A stretch of DNA of 64,000 nucleotides from Callaeas wilsoni (taxonomy: Eukaryota; Chordata; Aves; Passeriformes; Callaeidae): positions 26,304 through 90,303 of the forward strand of contig VWPU01011636.1 in assembly GCA_013398955.1 (NCBI GenBank), in the 5' to 3' direction. Shown in pieces: positions 27,001 through 42,000 of this stretch. A program made the position numbers and the translations under genes. Under the pieces are notes generated by a model. It made no database searches. It was given only the letters and a program-made list of their open reading frames with translations, and was not told the origin of the DNA. The number at the start of each line of letters is the position of its first letter. The stretch's first letter is position 1.

Positions 27001-30000
27001 ATCAGAGCGAGTGAATGGGGCACCAGATAACAGGAAAAGACAGGCCAACAAACCCAATCTTGTGGAAACAGGCACAAAACCCAGCCCTCAGAGAAGCATG
27101 CAATAATTACAGAATCAACCTCCAGTCATGCCTATGAAGGGCTCAAACTTGCAACCCTTCCAACAATAGAGAAATTGTATTCAAGAACTTCTTATTTAAA
27201 AAAAAAAAAAGGAAAAAAAGATCAAATAACTCCAGCCTCTGTGTTACCTGATCAGCATCCACAAACAGGATTTTATCAACAGCTAATGGGAAGAGCACAT
27301 CCAGAAAGAGGATCTTGTAGCCCCAGATGATGCGCTGTTTCTCTGTTTGTTGGTGCAGCCAGCGTGGCCATTTATACTGGACAAGCTCATACTGGAAATT
27401 ATACTTCTTGGCCATGTATGGGATGAACTCCTGCAGAGGGAGGGGAAAAAAGCAGCTTATCTCAGTTCTTTGTTCCTCTGCAGGAAAAGAAAAAAGCACA
27501 TTACAAGAGACAGACTTCAGTCTAAGGCATAGAACACCAGAAAATGAAATACCACAAAGAAAATTAGTTTCATTGTTAATTCACACACAAGACTGAGCCC
27601 CACGCTGGACAATCAATACAAATTTTAAAGCCAGCTATCCTGAGACAACTAAATATTTCAGCATTTTTGTCCACACAGTTCCTTATGAGCCATTTTACAG
27701 TGATCCACAGATGAGTTTAAAAGAATGCATTACTCGAATCACAAAAATTCACAGACAGGACAATTATTTAGGGGTGTACAAAGCAGTGTCAGTGGGAGCA
27801 TGAGCACTGGGAGAATTTTTTCACTAGAAAAACTTGGCCCACTGTTACATCAGCTGACATTCTCATCTGTGAGGCTTTCTGCAACTTTGGGTGAGTACAC
27901 TTTTAGCCAAGTGATGCTGGTACAGCAATGGGAAGGGAGGGGGAAGCAGCTTGTGGCACCTTTCCCCCCCCCACCAAATAAATTTCTAATTAGTAACAAA
28001 CCTTGAATGTAGGTGATAAGTAGTTCTTCAGAAACCAAAACTTTAAAGGAGTCTTGGTATGTTTCAGCACAGACAACATCATTATGCTATCAAAACAAAG
28101 AAAATAAAGCTGTTACAGGTACAAGTGGCACCCGTGGAAGATGAGCTGTGTAATAAATTACAAATTGCTGAGCTGCTATTTGCAGTTATGTGTCAGGTGA
28201 CTGAACTCCACACATGAAGAGAAAGTGCATTGCTTCAGCCTACTGTAAATTGCTTAATTTTATCTACAAAATTACTAAACCCCCAACATCTACATATTTT
28301 AACTAGTCAGAGAATATACAACCTGTTGGCTTTCACAGAAGCTCAGATTCTTTCCAAAGCAACTGTGACTTATTCTGGAACTTCTTAACAATACATTGGT
28401 TGTATTGTAGTGAGAAAATTTAGGACAGCAACACACCATCTATTAAATGAAGTCTATTTTTAACTCATGAATGCTGTGCAGACAAAAGTTCCTGTGACAC
28501 AGTAGATGCAGATTCTAGTGGACTTCTGAAGCATTGAAAAAGTGAGCTTTTTATACTCTTGCAGATTGTAACCATTTTCCTTGTGCAAAGCAGGACACTA
28601 CCGTTTGGCACACTGGGATTATAAATTCTCAACTCACCGTAGGAATCTCTCATATAGGTGTCCTGAAGCCACAGAGAATATATTTAGTACATCATCTTTA
28701 TCCTGTTTCACATCTTCATTCTTTTGTCCTCCTGTGAATCCCCTGAAAGGAAAAATATGGTTCTATGAAGGACAAGATAGGAAGGGCCAGCTCTATAGGA
28801 AAGGCTGCAAACACAGAAAATGGCTACATTTTTGCTTTATCACAGTTGTTCTGTGGGCTTTTGGTGTCACTCCCTGCTGAGCAGGGCATCTTCCCCCAGG
28901 CAGAGCGCTGTGCACACGGACAGGGAAGGTCCAAGAGCTCACAGAGGAACAGCTTTTGATTCAGAGAGCACTGGCTGAGGTGCAGCTCCTGGGAAGGAAT
29001 GATTTTTTCAGGTTCTCAGGTAGCAGTGGGGGGTAAGGGAAGGTAAAAGCAGGTGCAAAGCAGGAGCCCAGACCTCTAGAAACAGAGGAGTCCAATGAAA
29101 GACAGCCCTAAATTCAAGCAGTCAATAGACAGCTGTGGAATTTCACAGACATAATAATGGTATTGCCAAATAATTTCCCAATTTCAAGAAACTTGCAGGT
29201 TATCATTGAATTAATTTTACCATTTGAGAGATTCCCAAAATCCAGATTCATTCTCATTGGTGCCATCACTTAGTAGATCTTCATTCATCATATCAAACTT
29301 TTTCTGAACCTGCAAAGCATAACTTGGCTTTAGTGAGTGGAACCACATATTGAGCAAATACTGTCAGGAGTGTTATCCTGACACTGGTTCTGTTTTTCCC
29401 TACTTGAATTACATCCCATGAGCTGACAGGTAACCTAAGCTGTCTGGGAAAACAGCTCGGTAATGAAGTGACTTTTTCCAAACAGATTCCAAAGGAGCTT
29501 TTAGACACCAAAGGCATGTGAGTCTGGACAGTTAAAATACTTCTCTTTCCTAAGAGATGTTTAGTGAGCGACCTTGATGGTGGAGACTGGCAAAGAAAAT
29601 CCTGCAAAGAAACCAACACCTCCCTCAAAAAAACCCAAAAAATCAACACACCAATTCCACCACTCTCTTAAGAGGTATAATTGGCCACTGAGACTCCAAA
29701 GCAGCTACACAGACAAGACAGTGAATGGGGAGAACATCCCAAAATCAGTCCAGCACAAGTAAATGGTGTCAGGTGTGAACTGGCTCTGTTATAGCCATCA
29801 CTTATCTATCAGTCATTCTCCTTAAAATTCTCAGCCTATGGCATTACCTGATAGGCAACCCAAAGAGACAGTACATTAGTAATTTACCTTTTTTTTTCCT
29901 TTTTTTTTAAATGTATTCTCACCTAGTCTGTGTCAGAGTGACAGAAAATGCATAGCCAAATGAATAAAATTTATCTGTAACAGATAAAATGCTGGCTCAA

Positions 30001-33000
30001 TGGGCACACTGAATGTTTATTACTAGACATATAGAGGACATACAAAACTGCTTTTTCTGGAAGTTATAAGCACAACTGAGTGAGGAAAATGTGAATATTA
30101 CTGTATCTCAGGGACTTACACAAGGAACAGGACTTACACATCATTCTCTCCTGTATTAAAAACCCAAATCAAGTCTACAGGTGATGCTCTCTACTCCTGA
30201 TACTGTGAGGTGAGCTTTGTGCAGCCTGCCTTCAGTGCATGCTCATGGCAAGGGAGCATCAGGCCTTAATCCAAGTCTCTCCCCCACTGCTGGTCCAACA
30301 GTGTTCTCTAAGAGCACCTCTGGTTTTTAAACTCACCTTCACTTTAATAATTTTGCTCTTGAAGTTATTGAGAACAACGATAACTTCATTAGCTTCAGGC
30401 GGAGAGTCTGTGCCATCGTGGCTGAAAACAGAGCAAGATACTGACTTTTATTTTACAAAGCAGAGATATGTTCTTCGTTTCTTCTGCTCATTTTTATACA
30501 TGTGTTAAGCCTCAGCACTGCAAAACAGGTTTGAGACATGACGAAGAAACAAATGCATCTATTTGAACACACTTAATGGGATTTTAAATTAATTAATTTC
30601 ACCTTGCATAACTTAGGCTCGGTATGAAATGTAATTTGCTGTTTAATTTGCTGTTCAGGTCACCACACTTTGGCAAGGGAACAGTTAGATTCACATATTA
30701 CAACAATGCCTACCTACTTCAGAAGTTTTACAAGAAAAAGACTGAAGTATTTCTTATCCTGACCTACCTGTAGATCCTGTAAATATCTTCAGATCTGCCT
30801 TTTCTCAGTCTTAGAGTCCATGCACCAGGATTGGCTTTTAACTGGAAGTAGCCCTGTAAAGTGAAAAGAATATTTGGCAGTTTCCAGAAAATGAAAATGC
30901 AGAAAAATTAGCTTTAAAGTTATGTGTTTTGACTCACTGTTTCATATCTAAAATGTTATTTGCAAGCCCATTGATTGACATAACCTTATGGCTTTAAACC
31001 CAGAGAACAGGAGAAAAGCCCCAGAAATCATTCAATTCAAAATTTTTGGGTTTTCCCTAAGAGACAGAAGCTTGAAAAGTTCTGGCATTATTTGTGAGAT
31101 GAAAGTCGTCATTGTCCTGATGGGAACAGTGCAAACCCAAAGTCTTTTCCTGCAAAAGGTTGCCTTCATGAAGGAGTGAGGGAATTTCAAAACACTAATT
31201 TGCAATTAGACAACAAAACCTAAAGGAATTCTGAAGCTCTACAGTGGTATTTCATCTACAGCAGGAAGCAGTAACATAATTTACACATTACAAGATATCT
31301 CTTCTACAAAACTTAAAAAATCACAATGTGAAATTCAAATACTGGGTTCAAGTCTTTTTAAGCTTCAGATTCCAGATCTGAATCTTTTCCTCTGTGATTT
31401 ATATTATTACACCTATACATGCAGCTGTAGAGATGCTTTAGTATCCCACTCAGTTTTGTACTGTGGCTAAGAATGCTTGCAGTTCCTATGTGAGCCAGTC
31501 TGCTTTAAAAAGAAAATTAAAAAATACTTTTTAAAATTTTGGTATAGCTAATTAGAAAAAGGGCACCTCTGAGCTTTACTCCCCAACATAACCACACAAT
31601 GTGATCACATGTAAAATAAGGGACATCTTTCTTTCTACAGTAAGAAATACTTCATCATTCTAGGATATACTCCAGCTAAGAAAAGGCACAAATTGAAAAT
31701 GAGTAAGAATTCTAAAATAAATATTTAGCACCAGTGAATATTTTTTTATTTTAATCCATTTAAATAAATGTAATATCTTTTAAAAATTTAAAGATTAAAA
31801 AAAGAAAAAAAAAAGACACAAGAGGCAATTTACCTCAGTTTTTCACCAATATAACATATCAAGAAAACATTCCAGTGGCTAACTTCCTCTGCCATAATTT
31901 CAGTCCATTACCTCTCTCATGGCCCAGTGTGGACACTGAGAACACACACATCCCTTATGCAGTGACGTTACAAAAGCAGCTGCAGGGAACAATCGTACGC
32001 TTGGATTTCCAGCACCTTTTCTCAACTCAAATAAGCAAATCCCATTCTTTCACACTTCCTTTGTTTTCTGCAATGTCTGCAATATTGCTGACTCTCCCCA
32101 TCTATGCCACAGATCTCCTGAAGAAATGGATCCCAAAACCAGACAGCCTGAGGCTCACGGCACCAGAATGGACGGCCTCAGGAAAACAACGTCTCAGGAA
32201 AATAACATCTCAGGAAAACAACTGTCTGAGCTTCCCTGGAAAGAGGCTGCTCAAGAATATTGGCAGCATTTAAAGGTACTCCAGAAGACCCTTCTCAGCC
32301 AGCTGAAGGGAAAGGAGAGCATCTCGAAAAAGGGGAGAGAGCGCGCGAGGCTCCGCACGCGGCGCGAGGAATGATGTGGTTCTGGTGTATTTGCAAGCGG
32401 CTGTGGAGTGCAAGTTCCACAGCCCCACACTAGAAAATCCTCAGTGGCCAATGGCAGTGGCTGTGCTGAGTGCAGGAACTGCAGCTAGCTGCTGCCAGGC
32501 CCAGCAGAATGCTTACCAAGTTGGCCATAACGATGGTATCGACGATGACGGGGCTGCTTGACGTGCCCAGCGTGAACTGGAGACCCCGAGGGGGCTGCCC
32601 AGTTGTAATGTCGTAGCAGTGTCCTTCCAGCAGCAGGTACTCCAGTTCATACTCTGCAGCTACAACACTGTCCACCTGCAAGGAGCACATTGCTGACTGC
32701 AGCACTAGCTCTGAAGTGCCAGCTTTCAGTCGTTCAGCTACTCTAGAATAGCCATAGTAATTAAAAAACAACTTTACCAGAGTCATTTTATTATTAGACA
32801 AATACCTAGAAAGCCTCAAAGAGTTCAGCTCCTTCAAGTGACAAACCTCACACAAATATTGTCAAGAGTGGCCCAGACCAAAAGAATTTGAATCTCAACG
32901 TATGCTAGGATAATAAAAGGGAAGGATTGTTGCTCTATTCCACAATTTTATTTTTTTAACATTTACTGGAGAATGTAGTTGTATCTCATAAAAAGTATAT

Positions 33001-36000
33001 GATGGGATCCAGAATTTTGACTGTAAATCTGTTTAGAGCTGGTCTCACCTAGCATTAGCCATCTGAAATAAACGTTTTGTTTTGCTCTGCGTTACTCTTA
33101 CAGCGCAGTAGGGCACTGTCAGGAAACACCCATTCCTTTTTTGTCTACACTGAACAAAGGTGCCAAGGAAAGAGAAAAGAAAAAATAAAACAAACAGCAA
33201 CAAAAAAAAAACCAAACAAAAAACCCACCAACAACAACAAAAAAAACCCCCAAACGAACCAAAAAAACCACAAAAAAAAAAAAACCAACAACACAAAAAA
33301 AACCCCAAAGACTTGGGTCCCTATCAGGCCAAATTCAGATGTACATAAGCAGAATGTTAGTCTAATCCCACAAAGCATCTCCTCTCATCGCACATCCAAA
33401 ATGACAGTTTAATTGCTACAGCACCAACAGACTGCACATTGGGAACTGGAAATGGTGCACCTGCAAAAGTAAAGCTGCTGTTTATTTGGAAGCTCAGGAA
33501 TGCACTTTGAGTGCCTGAAGCATTTAATCCCCCTGTCTCTCAGGATTTCAATTAATCTAAGGGGCAGGCATGGAAATCAGAGGCTTGAAATGTAGTATCA
33601 GTGGTTCATTTATGGCTTTACAGTTAGGTTAAGAGATGAAAAGCAAAAAAACTCCGAAACCAAAACATACTAAACCAATACCCAAACCATAAAACACACA
33701 CCCCATTTCCTAGATTTCTGAATAACTAGTACAGGATTAGCAATACCAGATATACCACAATACCATATCATATTCCCAAACAACATCAGAGAGATGCAGA
33801 AGGAAGAGGGGGCTAATAATAAATAAATGATCAGTGAGAAGGGGACCCACATTTGTGATGCCCACAAAGGCTGTAAAGACTGTGACTTTTCCAGAGGCCT
33901 GTTTGTAAAGGCTTAGACAGCCCCGTTACACATACAGCAGAGGGCTTTTTCCTTATTTCTCCCTCTGGATGTGGGGCAGCAGTGCCCAGACCCACAGTCC
34001 AACAGCCTGACTCAAGCTCTGGTCAAGCAGCAGCAAGCTCCTGTGTGGAGACAGAGTTTTTGCAAGAAAATGGACACATGTGCACTAGCCATGGGAAAAA
34101 GTGAGCAGCTAGAGAATATCGATTCTTCGAGGACTGGAATAGCACCATAGAAGAATGTAAACAAGAGACAGAAAACTGTCTGATGATTTGAGTGTATAGG
34201 TGCATGGTAGCGGGGTGAACAGAGCCAGAGATCCAATTAAATCATTACACGTTTTATGTGTGTATATTGCTTTGTCAATCATGTAATGTGTGGATGCCTG
34301 GACAGGGGAGCACAGTGTATAATAAGGGTGCTTGGGGGGAAATAAAGGGGCTTCTGCTGGATTCATATTGGATCGTGTGAAGTCCGTTTTTGTCCCGCAC
34401 TCCTGAAGCTACAGCAGCTGAGTGGATTTCTGCTGCATGGTTTTACTGCTGCACGTCCTTCTGTGGACCACAGGAATGTCTGCCAGTTAACAAAAACCCT
34501 GAAAATAAACAGCTAAAACCAGCTTGATGGCTTCTAGGAGCAAGGGAAAGGACTTGCTTCGAGGCTGTGGTAGTTTGAACCTCTGGGTCAGGCATCCATG
34601 AGTAATTGAGAACTGCAGTCTTGCTCTTGGGGAGTTTGTGCTTCCCCTCCTAGAAAATATTTAGAGGTCTGCAAATGCAGTAATATCCACACTCTATGTT
34701 TATTGGTCCACACTCTATGTTTATTGGCATTTTAAAATTCTGCATTTCTTTCCCATAAAAAAAATAAGCCCTGGAAAAACACCACCATTTAAATGCAGTA
34801 GGAACATGATGATTTCTCTTACCTCCTCCAAGAAAATATTGTCAAGGTCATACGAGGTTCTAACAGACTCCACCATCCAACTCTCAGGAGTATTTAAGTT
34901 CAGAGTGAACAGTGGAGACTGGGGCATATCTAAAAACTTGGCAATTGGTCCTGGAGCAAAGTTATTCTCTGCTGTGAAAGAAATCTCTGGCTCCAAAACA
35001 TAACGGTAAAAGCTGAAATTTCAGAAAGAAAATGTAAGAACATATATCTGCCAAAATTTGCTAATATTTCACTCTCACTGAATTTGCAGATGGCATCAGC
35101 TTTCCCTGACCTCTAATGTCTCCGAAGCTTTGTCCAAAGTAACAGAGGTTGTGTTAAGCTTTGCATAGGTCAGAATTTCTGTCTTGAACGACCAAACAAG
35201 ACTGTGCAAGACTCAACCATTAAGACTAGTAAGTTATTTAATTTTATATATATTAAAAAAAAATTAAAAGCACCCAATTTTTAAAACAGCAGAATTACCT
35301 CATGCCATCCACAAATTCCCAGATTCTCTGTGGGAAATGATGCTAATTATACAAATGAGCTCAAAGCAGTTATTGAGACTTCCTATGGGACAGCTGACCA
35401 TGCTTTTGTGCTTGCACATTCCAACAGGTTTCTCTCTCTCTCTCTCTGCACCCCCCCCATCGTGGAACTGCTTACCTTTTCAGTGGCATGTCAGAAAGTT
35501 TAGACTGGCAGTTCATAAACACTCTCAGGTTCATATTTATCAATTGGTTCAAAACCTAAAGTAATGAGAAAGAGACATCCTTTAAAATGCTAATGAGGAG
35601 AGCTGAGCACTGCTTTTACAGCCAGGACCTCGGGGTGCCATGTTACCTGCTCCTTCCCAATCCTCCCTCCCTGTGATTTGCTTTACCACCCTCCCCCATT
35701 CTTAACTGGAGGTTTTAAGAACAGCTACCTGCTGCTCACATTTCAGGCATTCTTTTTGGTATGCTGAGACCTTCCTCAAGAACAGAGTCACTGCAAACTA
35801 AGCTGTTAGAATAGTGACCCTAAAAGCTCTCTGGACAATACCTGAGCATGATCTCGTTAGTGTGTAGTGCAGCCTAATTAGTATTTCCACTGATAAATGT
35901 ACTGTGAAACTCAGACACACTATTAGAAAGCCACTGGTCACCACACAGTCAAAGAGGAAGACAGACATTCCAAAATGATGGAAGTTGAAGTTGCTTATAA

Positions 36001-39000
36001 CCCTGCCTACATACCAAAAGTAAGGGAGCAAGTCTTTGAGCATCTCTGGTCACGGGATCAACAATAGCCACAACATCAAAGTATGTCTCCCCCTCTTTTG
36101 GTCTCAGTTTAACTGCACTAAACAGAAGAAAATACAATTTTAAAGTACCAAACATATGGATAAACACTTGAAATGCATTACCCCCCACTGCTATGCATCT
36201 CAGTCTGAACTGAAATTACTTCCTAAATGCTGTGCACCTTCTGAAACTAAATAGAGAAAAAAAGAGGCATATACATGTATGTTTATAGAGATAGGTAGAG
36301 AGATAAAATTAATTTCTGGAATCTTCCTGAAAACTGCTGGGGACTTTCCTATTGCTTCTTAGATATCTTTTTTTAATTCAATGCAACACAGAACAATGGG
36401 AAAGTTCAAAGACACAGAAAAGCATATTGTTCAGCAATTCTATACCTGTATCGTTCTTCAAAAAACTGATACTCAATCCTTGCCTCTCCTTTTGGCTGAG
36501 CAGAAAGAAGAGCATCCACTTTCATTACCAAGTCACTTGCCCTGAAAAGAAGGAAAAGAAAAAAGGCTTGCAGATATCCCAAAAAAGCCTGTACTTATCA
36601 CATTTCAGCCAAGCAGCAGCAAAAGAAAAGACAAACAGAATCCAGATACCCAAACACTTCTACCACCTCTCTACACAGGCTTTGAAGAATTAAACACATT
36701 TAGGGGTTAATCCACCAGTAATTTAAACTGGTTGCAGCCTTATTACTGAGTATACCAAAGGATTTAACTCTAAAAAATCTAGAACAGCTGTATTTTAGGG
36801 ATCAACCACGTTACAGGCACTGCATTCCTGATCTTCACCAACCACTCAGACCTGAAAGCCATCCCAATCAAACCCTTGTTTCAGTGCTCTTCCCATTTTA
36901 CACTGCAACTCTGAGCACTAGGAAGCTATCCTGTAAGTGGAGAAACTTTTGAGAGGGGTCCTGTCATAAAAGATAATTACTTTTGACTACCTCTTCCTTT
37001 TCAGTATTCCCACAAATCTTCAGTCTAGTATTTTCAGAATATATTCAATCTAAGAGGTGTAAAACCTCTTGAAAGTTCAATGAAAATTGATTTGTACATC
37101 ACAGCTTTGCCAAGAAGCAAAGCTGTAGCCTACAGGTCTGTCAGCTTTTCCTGAATTAACTGTCTCAGAGATTTGTAGTGACAGCTGTTTAAATTGTTCA
37201 TACCAACCTCACAAACCTGGTGAATTCCACTAAATTCTACAGTGTTTTCCAACACACCAGATAATTTCAAAAGGTTTTGAAAAATCTTGGCAGCATTCAA
37301 ATAAACACAAAGAAACCCCAAACCCATTGCTCTGCCCAATGTTCAAACTATGCCCTCTTCCACCACCCCAACACCCAGTGGGTGCAGAAGTGCTTGGAAT
37401 ACTGTTAAAACCTGTTCTGCTGGGAGCCAGAATCACACAACATTTCTGCAGAACAGACCTCATGTTGAACTTACTTGACCAGCCCTTAACAGTCAAGCAG
37501 CATCACAGGAAAATGTGATGGGAAGTATGGTAGAAACTCTCTGCACAGCTCCATGCTGCAGCACAAACAGCACCTACTGGGACTCCTGTTCTTCTGAACT
37601 TCACCTTGACTTCCTTTTGATAGCTCACCTCTGCTTTGTGCAGCATCTATCTGGAACTATGGCTTCCCTCTCCTTATCTCTGGCTCTTTTCCTAGTGTTT
37701 CTCTTTGAAGTTAAAAGCAGTTTACAGGATTCCCATAATACTGATGGGGAAATGCATTACTACAATAATTTTTATGTCGATAGGCCAAGCAGCACTTAAA
37801 TGAATTGCAAATCAGATTTAGAAAGTCATGTTCTTAAGAGTCCCAGCATTTCTCTGTAAGCCTTCTTATATTTACTTACAGATCTTCTTCAAATCCCATC
37901 TGCTGAATCTGAGATTTGATTTTCTGTCCCGATGTTTTTAGTATGATGTTTTCAAGGAGATGAAAATCATCCTGATTGAACATCTCTCCATCCTCTAATG
38001 GGCCAATAATCTACCAAAGAAAAAGGCAGAATCAGCATTATTAGGTAAAGGCTACACTGAAACAAAATTCAAAGATGTATTAAATTAATACTCCAGCTCA
38101 GTCTCAGTGGAAGCCAATCCTTTAGGCTGGTATTAATGTTAGTGGCAGCAGAGTTTAACAGGTAAATCCAGCTATTTAGAGCCAAGAGTCCCAGACTCAG
38201 GCATAAAATACACACTTAAAATTTTCACTGGGTCAGGCACGTTAAGTTATACATGAAGTACTACATCTGGAAGGGGCAGTAGAATACCAGGTCAATTCTA
38301 ATAGTCCAGCAAGACTCCAGTAAATCTGCCTCCTCTAGCTTTTAGAAGCCTAAAAGCTACTTAGGCAAGTCCTGCTATTCTGCTAATGAGAAAAATAGAA
38401 CACAACAACTCATCACCTGAGATTTTTAACCCATTGAAATACACAGCAACCACTGGGACCTGCATGGGTTTTTTTCCTAACTAGAAACAGATGACAAAAG
38501 AAAACCCAGTGCTGTACACAGCCAGGTTTCATTATTTGCAGTGAAATACTATTGTAACATCATTTACCTCATCTCTGATAAACTATAATAAAAACAGATG
38601 GTAGAAGAGACCAAGGCACCTTGGCAAGGGCAAAATACAGCAGCATTTTGCTCAGTACACTGAAGCAGCATAATCTTGCAAATTTATCATTCCCTTCTAG
38701 CTCTGGACTCAATTCACTGCCAGCATGAATGCAACTTTGTTATTGAGAGACCTGAATTTGTACCAAATGCCAACAACTGAATGCACACAGTAAAAAGAAA
38801 AGGTCACACAGGTGTGAATAAATCAAACTGGAAGCAGTCCTAAAGACTGCTGAGACCTAAAAAAGGCTGACACTCCTGTGTTTGATCCCCAGACTCTGCT
38901 GCTCAAGATCTGCTTCTTTCTCCTATGTGGAGTCTCTCTTTTACTGTCTGATGATCATCTCACCCGTCCGTTGCTGATCACAGCCCTCTGCCCCTTCTTC

Positions 39001-42000
39001 AGCTTTAGAACATCTCTGCAATAAATAGCATGGGACAGAACAAAATCCACCTTGGGAGATTCAAAGGCTTCTTTGAAAATGTTGGTATCCATACCCTAAA
39101 AGAAAAGAATACTTGGCATTGAAATAGGAAGAAAGCTAGACCTCTGGATACTTTCTAAAAGACACCTTTTTGTTTCCATTCAAGAACATCTTCATATCTT
39201 GCTAATATTGATCCCTGGCCCCCTTTTCTTTGTGGTCTTAAACCTAGTTCTTGCTTGTCACCTTCAAACACTATCCCAACTTCTGCTGTGAAGGGCCCCA
39301 GCTACTTAGACCAGTTCCAATCTTCCTGCCTAACTTTTTTAAATCTATTTTGAGAAATGTGCTTGTATTTTTTTCCCAGCTTTTTTTTTTTTTTAATATT
39401 GTCCTCTTAACCACCCAAGAAACAGCTGGCTCTCTTAAATAGATCCCTGCACCCATGTTCCTTTTGACTTTTCCAAGTGATGTAGCTTTGATGTGTATGA
39501 GGATTTACTTTATGTTTAGATGGATTGTTCTATTTAGGTAAGCCCTTCAGAGATTAAAAAAACCCAACAAACTATCAAACCCAACAGTGTTACTTTTCTC
39601 TGTTACTGCACCTTCTGCAGGTGAATGTACTACACTATAAAATTCATTTCAGGAACAAGCAAAGCACCCTCCCCATTCAAATGCCAACAGACATGCCTAC
39701 CCCAACAGCAAATTCCAAGATGTCAGCTCCTGCCTCCAGTGCCTTCACAGTTTCTTCTTTTGCCATCTTGGTGATGAAGTTCTTGGCATTATTTGAGGTT
39801 TGTGTCTGCAAAGCTGCCCATATGGCTTTAGCTACAACAGTATTCTGGCTGCTGGGGTCTTCACTGGGATTATTAATCATGCCAATTCGAACATTATTGC
39901 TGGATTTCTGTGTTTAACAAAACAGACAATGGGAAAGTTTAAAATTTCAAGTCTAATAAATATGTAATAAACACTATAGCAAAAGCTTTGCATTTCTTAA
40001 CCAGAATACCAGATTCCAAATTGGGTAAATAACAGCACAAGGTTAAAATGATGAATTAACTAATTTAACATCAAGCATTTAGCTTACACATAGGCACCAC
40101 TGTGACAGCAATCTTCTAGATCCCCCTGTGCTACCAAAGAAATGCAGGACCATGGCCACCACTCAGAGTCTGCAAAGCAGTGATTTAGCTGTAAGCTGTG
40201 CATTTTTATGTTTCAGTTGTCCTCCCAGAACCAATGGGACAGAGCAGAGAGCAATGTTTATGTTCACCTCCAAACCTAAACACAGGTATTTCAGTTTAGC
40301 ACCATGGGCTTAAAAGAACATTTATTATATTCTGTCCCAGCTTAAAATCAGCAATGTTCCAGTCCCTACAAGCAAGATGAGGCTGGAAATTGGAGACCCT
40401 GCAGGGAGAACCAGTCTTTCCAGGTCACACCACAGGAAGATGCACAACTTGTGTTTAACAGGCCTCTACCAAGGGCTTTGTTAGCACTGCTAACCCATCC
40501 CAATAAAACCATTACCTACCTGATGTTTAATGGCATCATACAACAACTGCCTCCCTGAAGGTTTATCAAAATCACCAACAATCCAAAAAGTAACTGGTCT
40601 AACAAAGGAATCATCTGCAATTATTACAAAAAAAAAAAAAAAAAAGGAGAAATTTGAGGGTGAAGGAAAGGAAATTCTGTAAATAAATTCTGAAGGGAAG
40701 GAAAGCTTCATTTTTTCCTCATTTGGAGGTAAACTATGATGCACATGCAAAGACTTCGAAAAAAGTAAAATTCCATAGGAAAGCTATGGATGAACCTAAG
40801 CTATGAAGCCTGGCAAGACAAAATTAATAGCATTGGTATATTAGTCTTTGTTAGGTCATTCAGAAAACCCATGTGGAACAGCATGCATTGCTCTTTCTAA
40901 GCTGGATTCTTTTAGTATTTTTGTTTGTTTGCTACCTTTTCAATTGCAAATTATAAAGAAACATATCAATAACTTGCAGATTCCAACTGGAGTTGGAATC
41001 CAGCAGACATACGACTTTTTTGTATTGAAGCTGTTAGTTTACAAAATCAGTTTCATATAAAGACAAAAAGTTCAACACCTTCCTTCACTGCCTGCTGGTT
41101 CTAAAGCCAGTGTTATAAAGGAACCAGAAAATTCCCAGAACAATAAAAGAAATGCCAAAGCATGAGTTACCATAGATCTCCTTGGAAGACATTCCTGGTC
41201 AAAGAGCAGAAAGGAAAGGGGAAAAGGAGAGACACATTAATGATCTGATGGTAATCCCAACGTGTATCAAGAAGCTGCAGCACTGTACTGGGCATAACTG
41301 AATCACTACAGTTCAGATCCAACAGCAACAAGTTTTTAATTTTACTGGAATAAGCTCTGACTTTTTCTTCCCCTCAAACAGATGGATCCTTGATTTTCAT
41401 GCTGCAGCATTACTTATACTACATATTAGCAGTTTCATACCGTAGGGTGAGGGCATCATTCTGATCTTTACAAACACTGCCATGCCACTGTGACTTGGGT
41501 GTGAGCCTTTCTGTTGTCTCCCCTCTCTAAAATCCAGCATGGCAGTGCTCTATCAGTGCTGGTGCTGATCACTTCTCTATTACTTTAGAAAATAAATGTG
41601 GCACAGGATTACTGTAATCAGACAGCAGTTATTAAATATCCTAAGTGGCAGAAGAGGCAGTGACCAAAACATGTCAAGCCATGGAATTTCAAATTAATGC
41701 ACTTTCCAGTAAGCATGCCGAGGTGTGGGTTTAATTAATGCTCTACACAAATTGGTCAAATCCAAGTGACTGAACATGAATGAAGAGCAGGCACGAGACA
41801 GAAAGAGCAATGGGAACATTTCAGGTACTGCACGTGGATGGCAGTGGCTGGAGATGGTACCAGGGAAACTTGGGACAGTCTAGTGAAGAACAAGAGACAG
41901 GATGAGGAGGGTTTGGGTCAAATGACAGCAGCTTATTTCTGGTATCTAACCAAAATGGATAAAGGAAACACCTGATGATGTCTGGCTAGACCTGATTAAG

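Noticed and set aside
31875..32374. Plus-strand reading frame of 132 codons
   Set aside because: Antisense within intron 30, with internal short repeats (caggaaaacaac...) and no family similarity.
33045..33412. Reading frames rich in Lys/Asn/Thr on plus and Phe/Trp/Cys on minus
   Set aside because: Produced by the A/C-only low-complexity tract in a UGGT1 intron.
36113..36117. Downstream alternative acceptor (gtgcag) for exon 27
   Set aside because: It would shift the frame relative to exon 26; the acceptor five bases upstream keeps the S-A-V-K-L junction.
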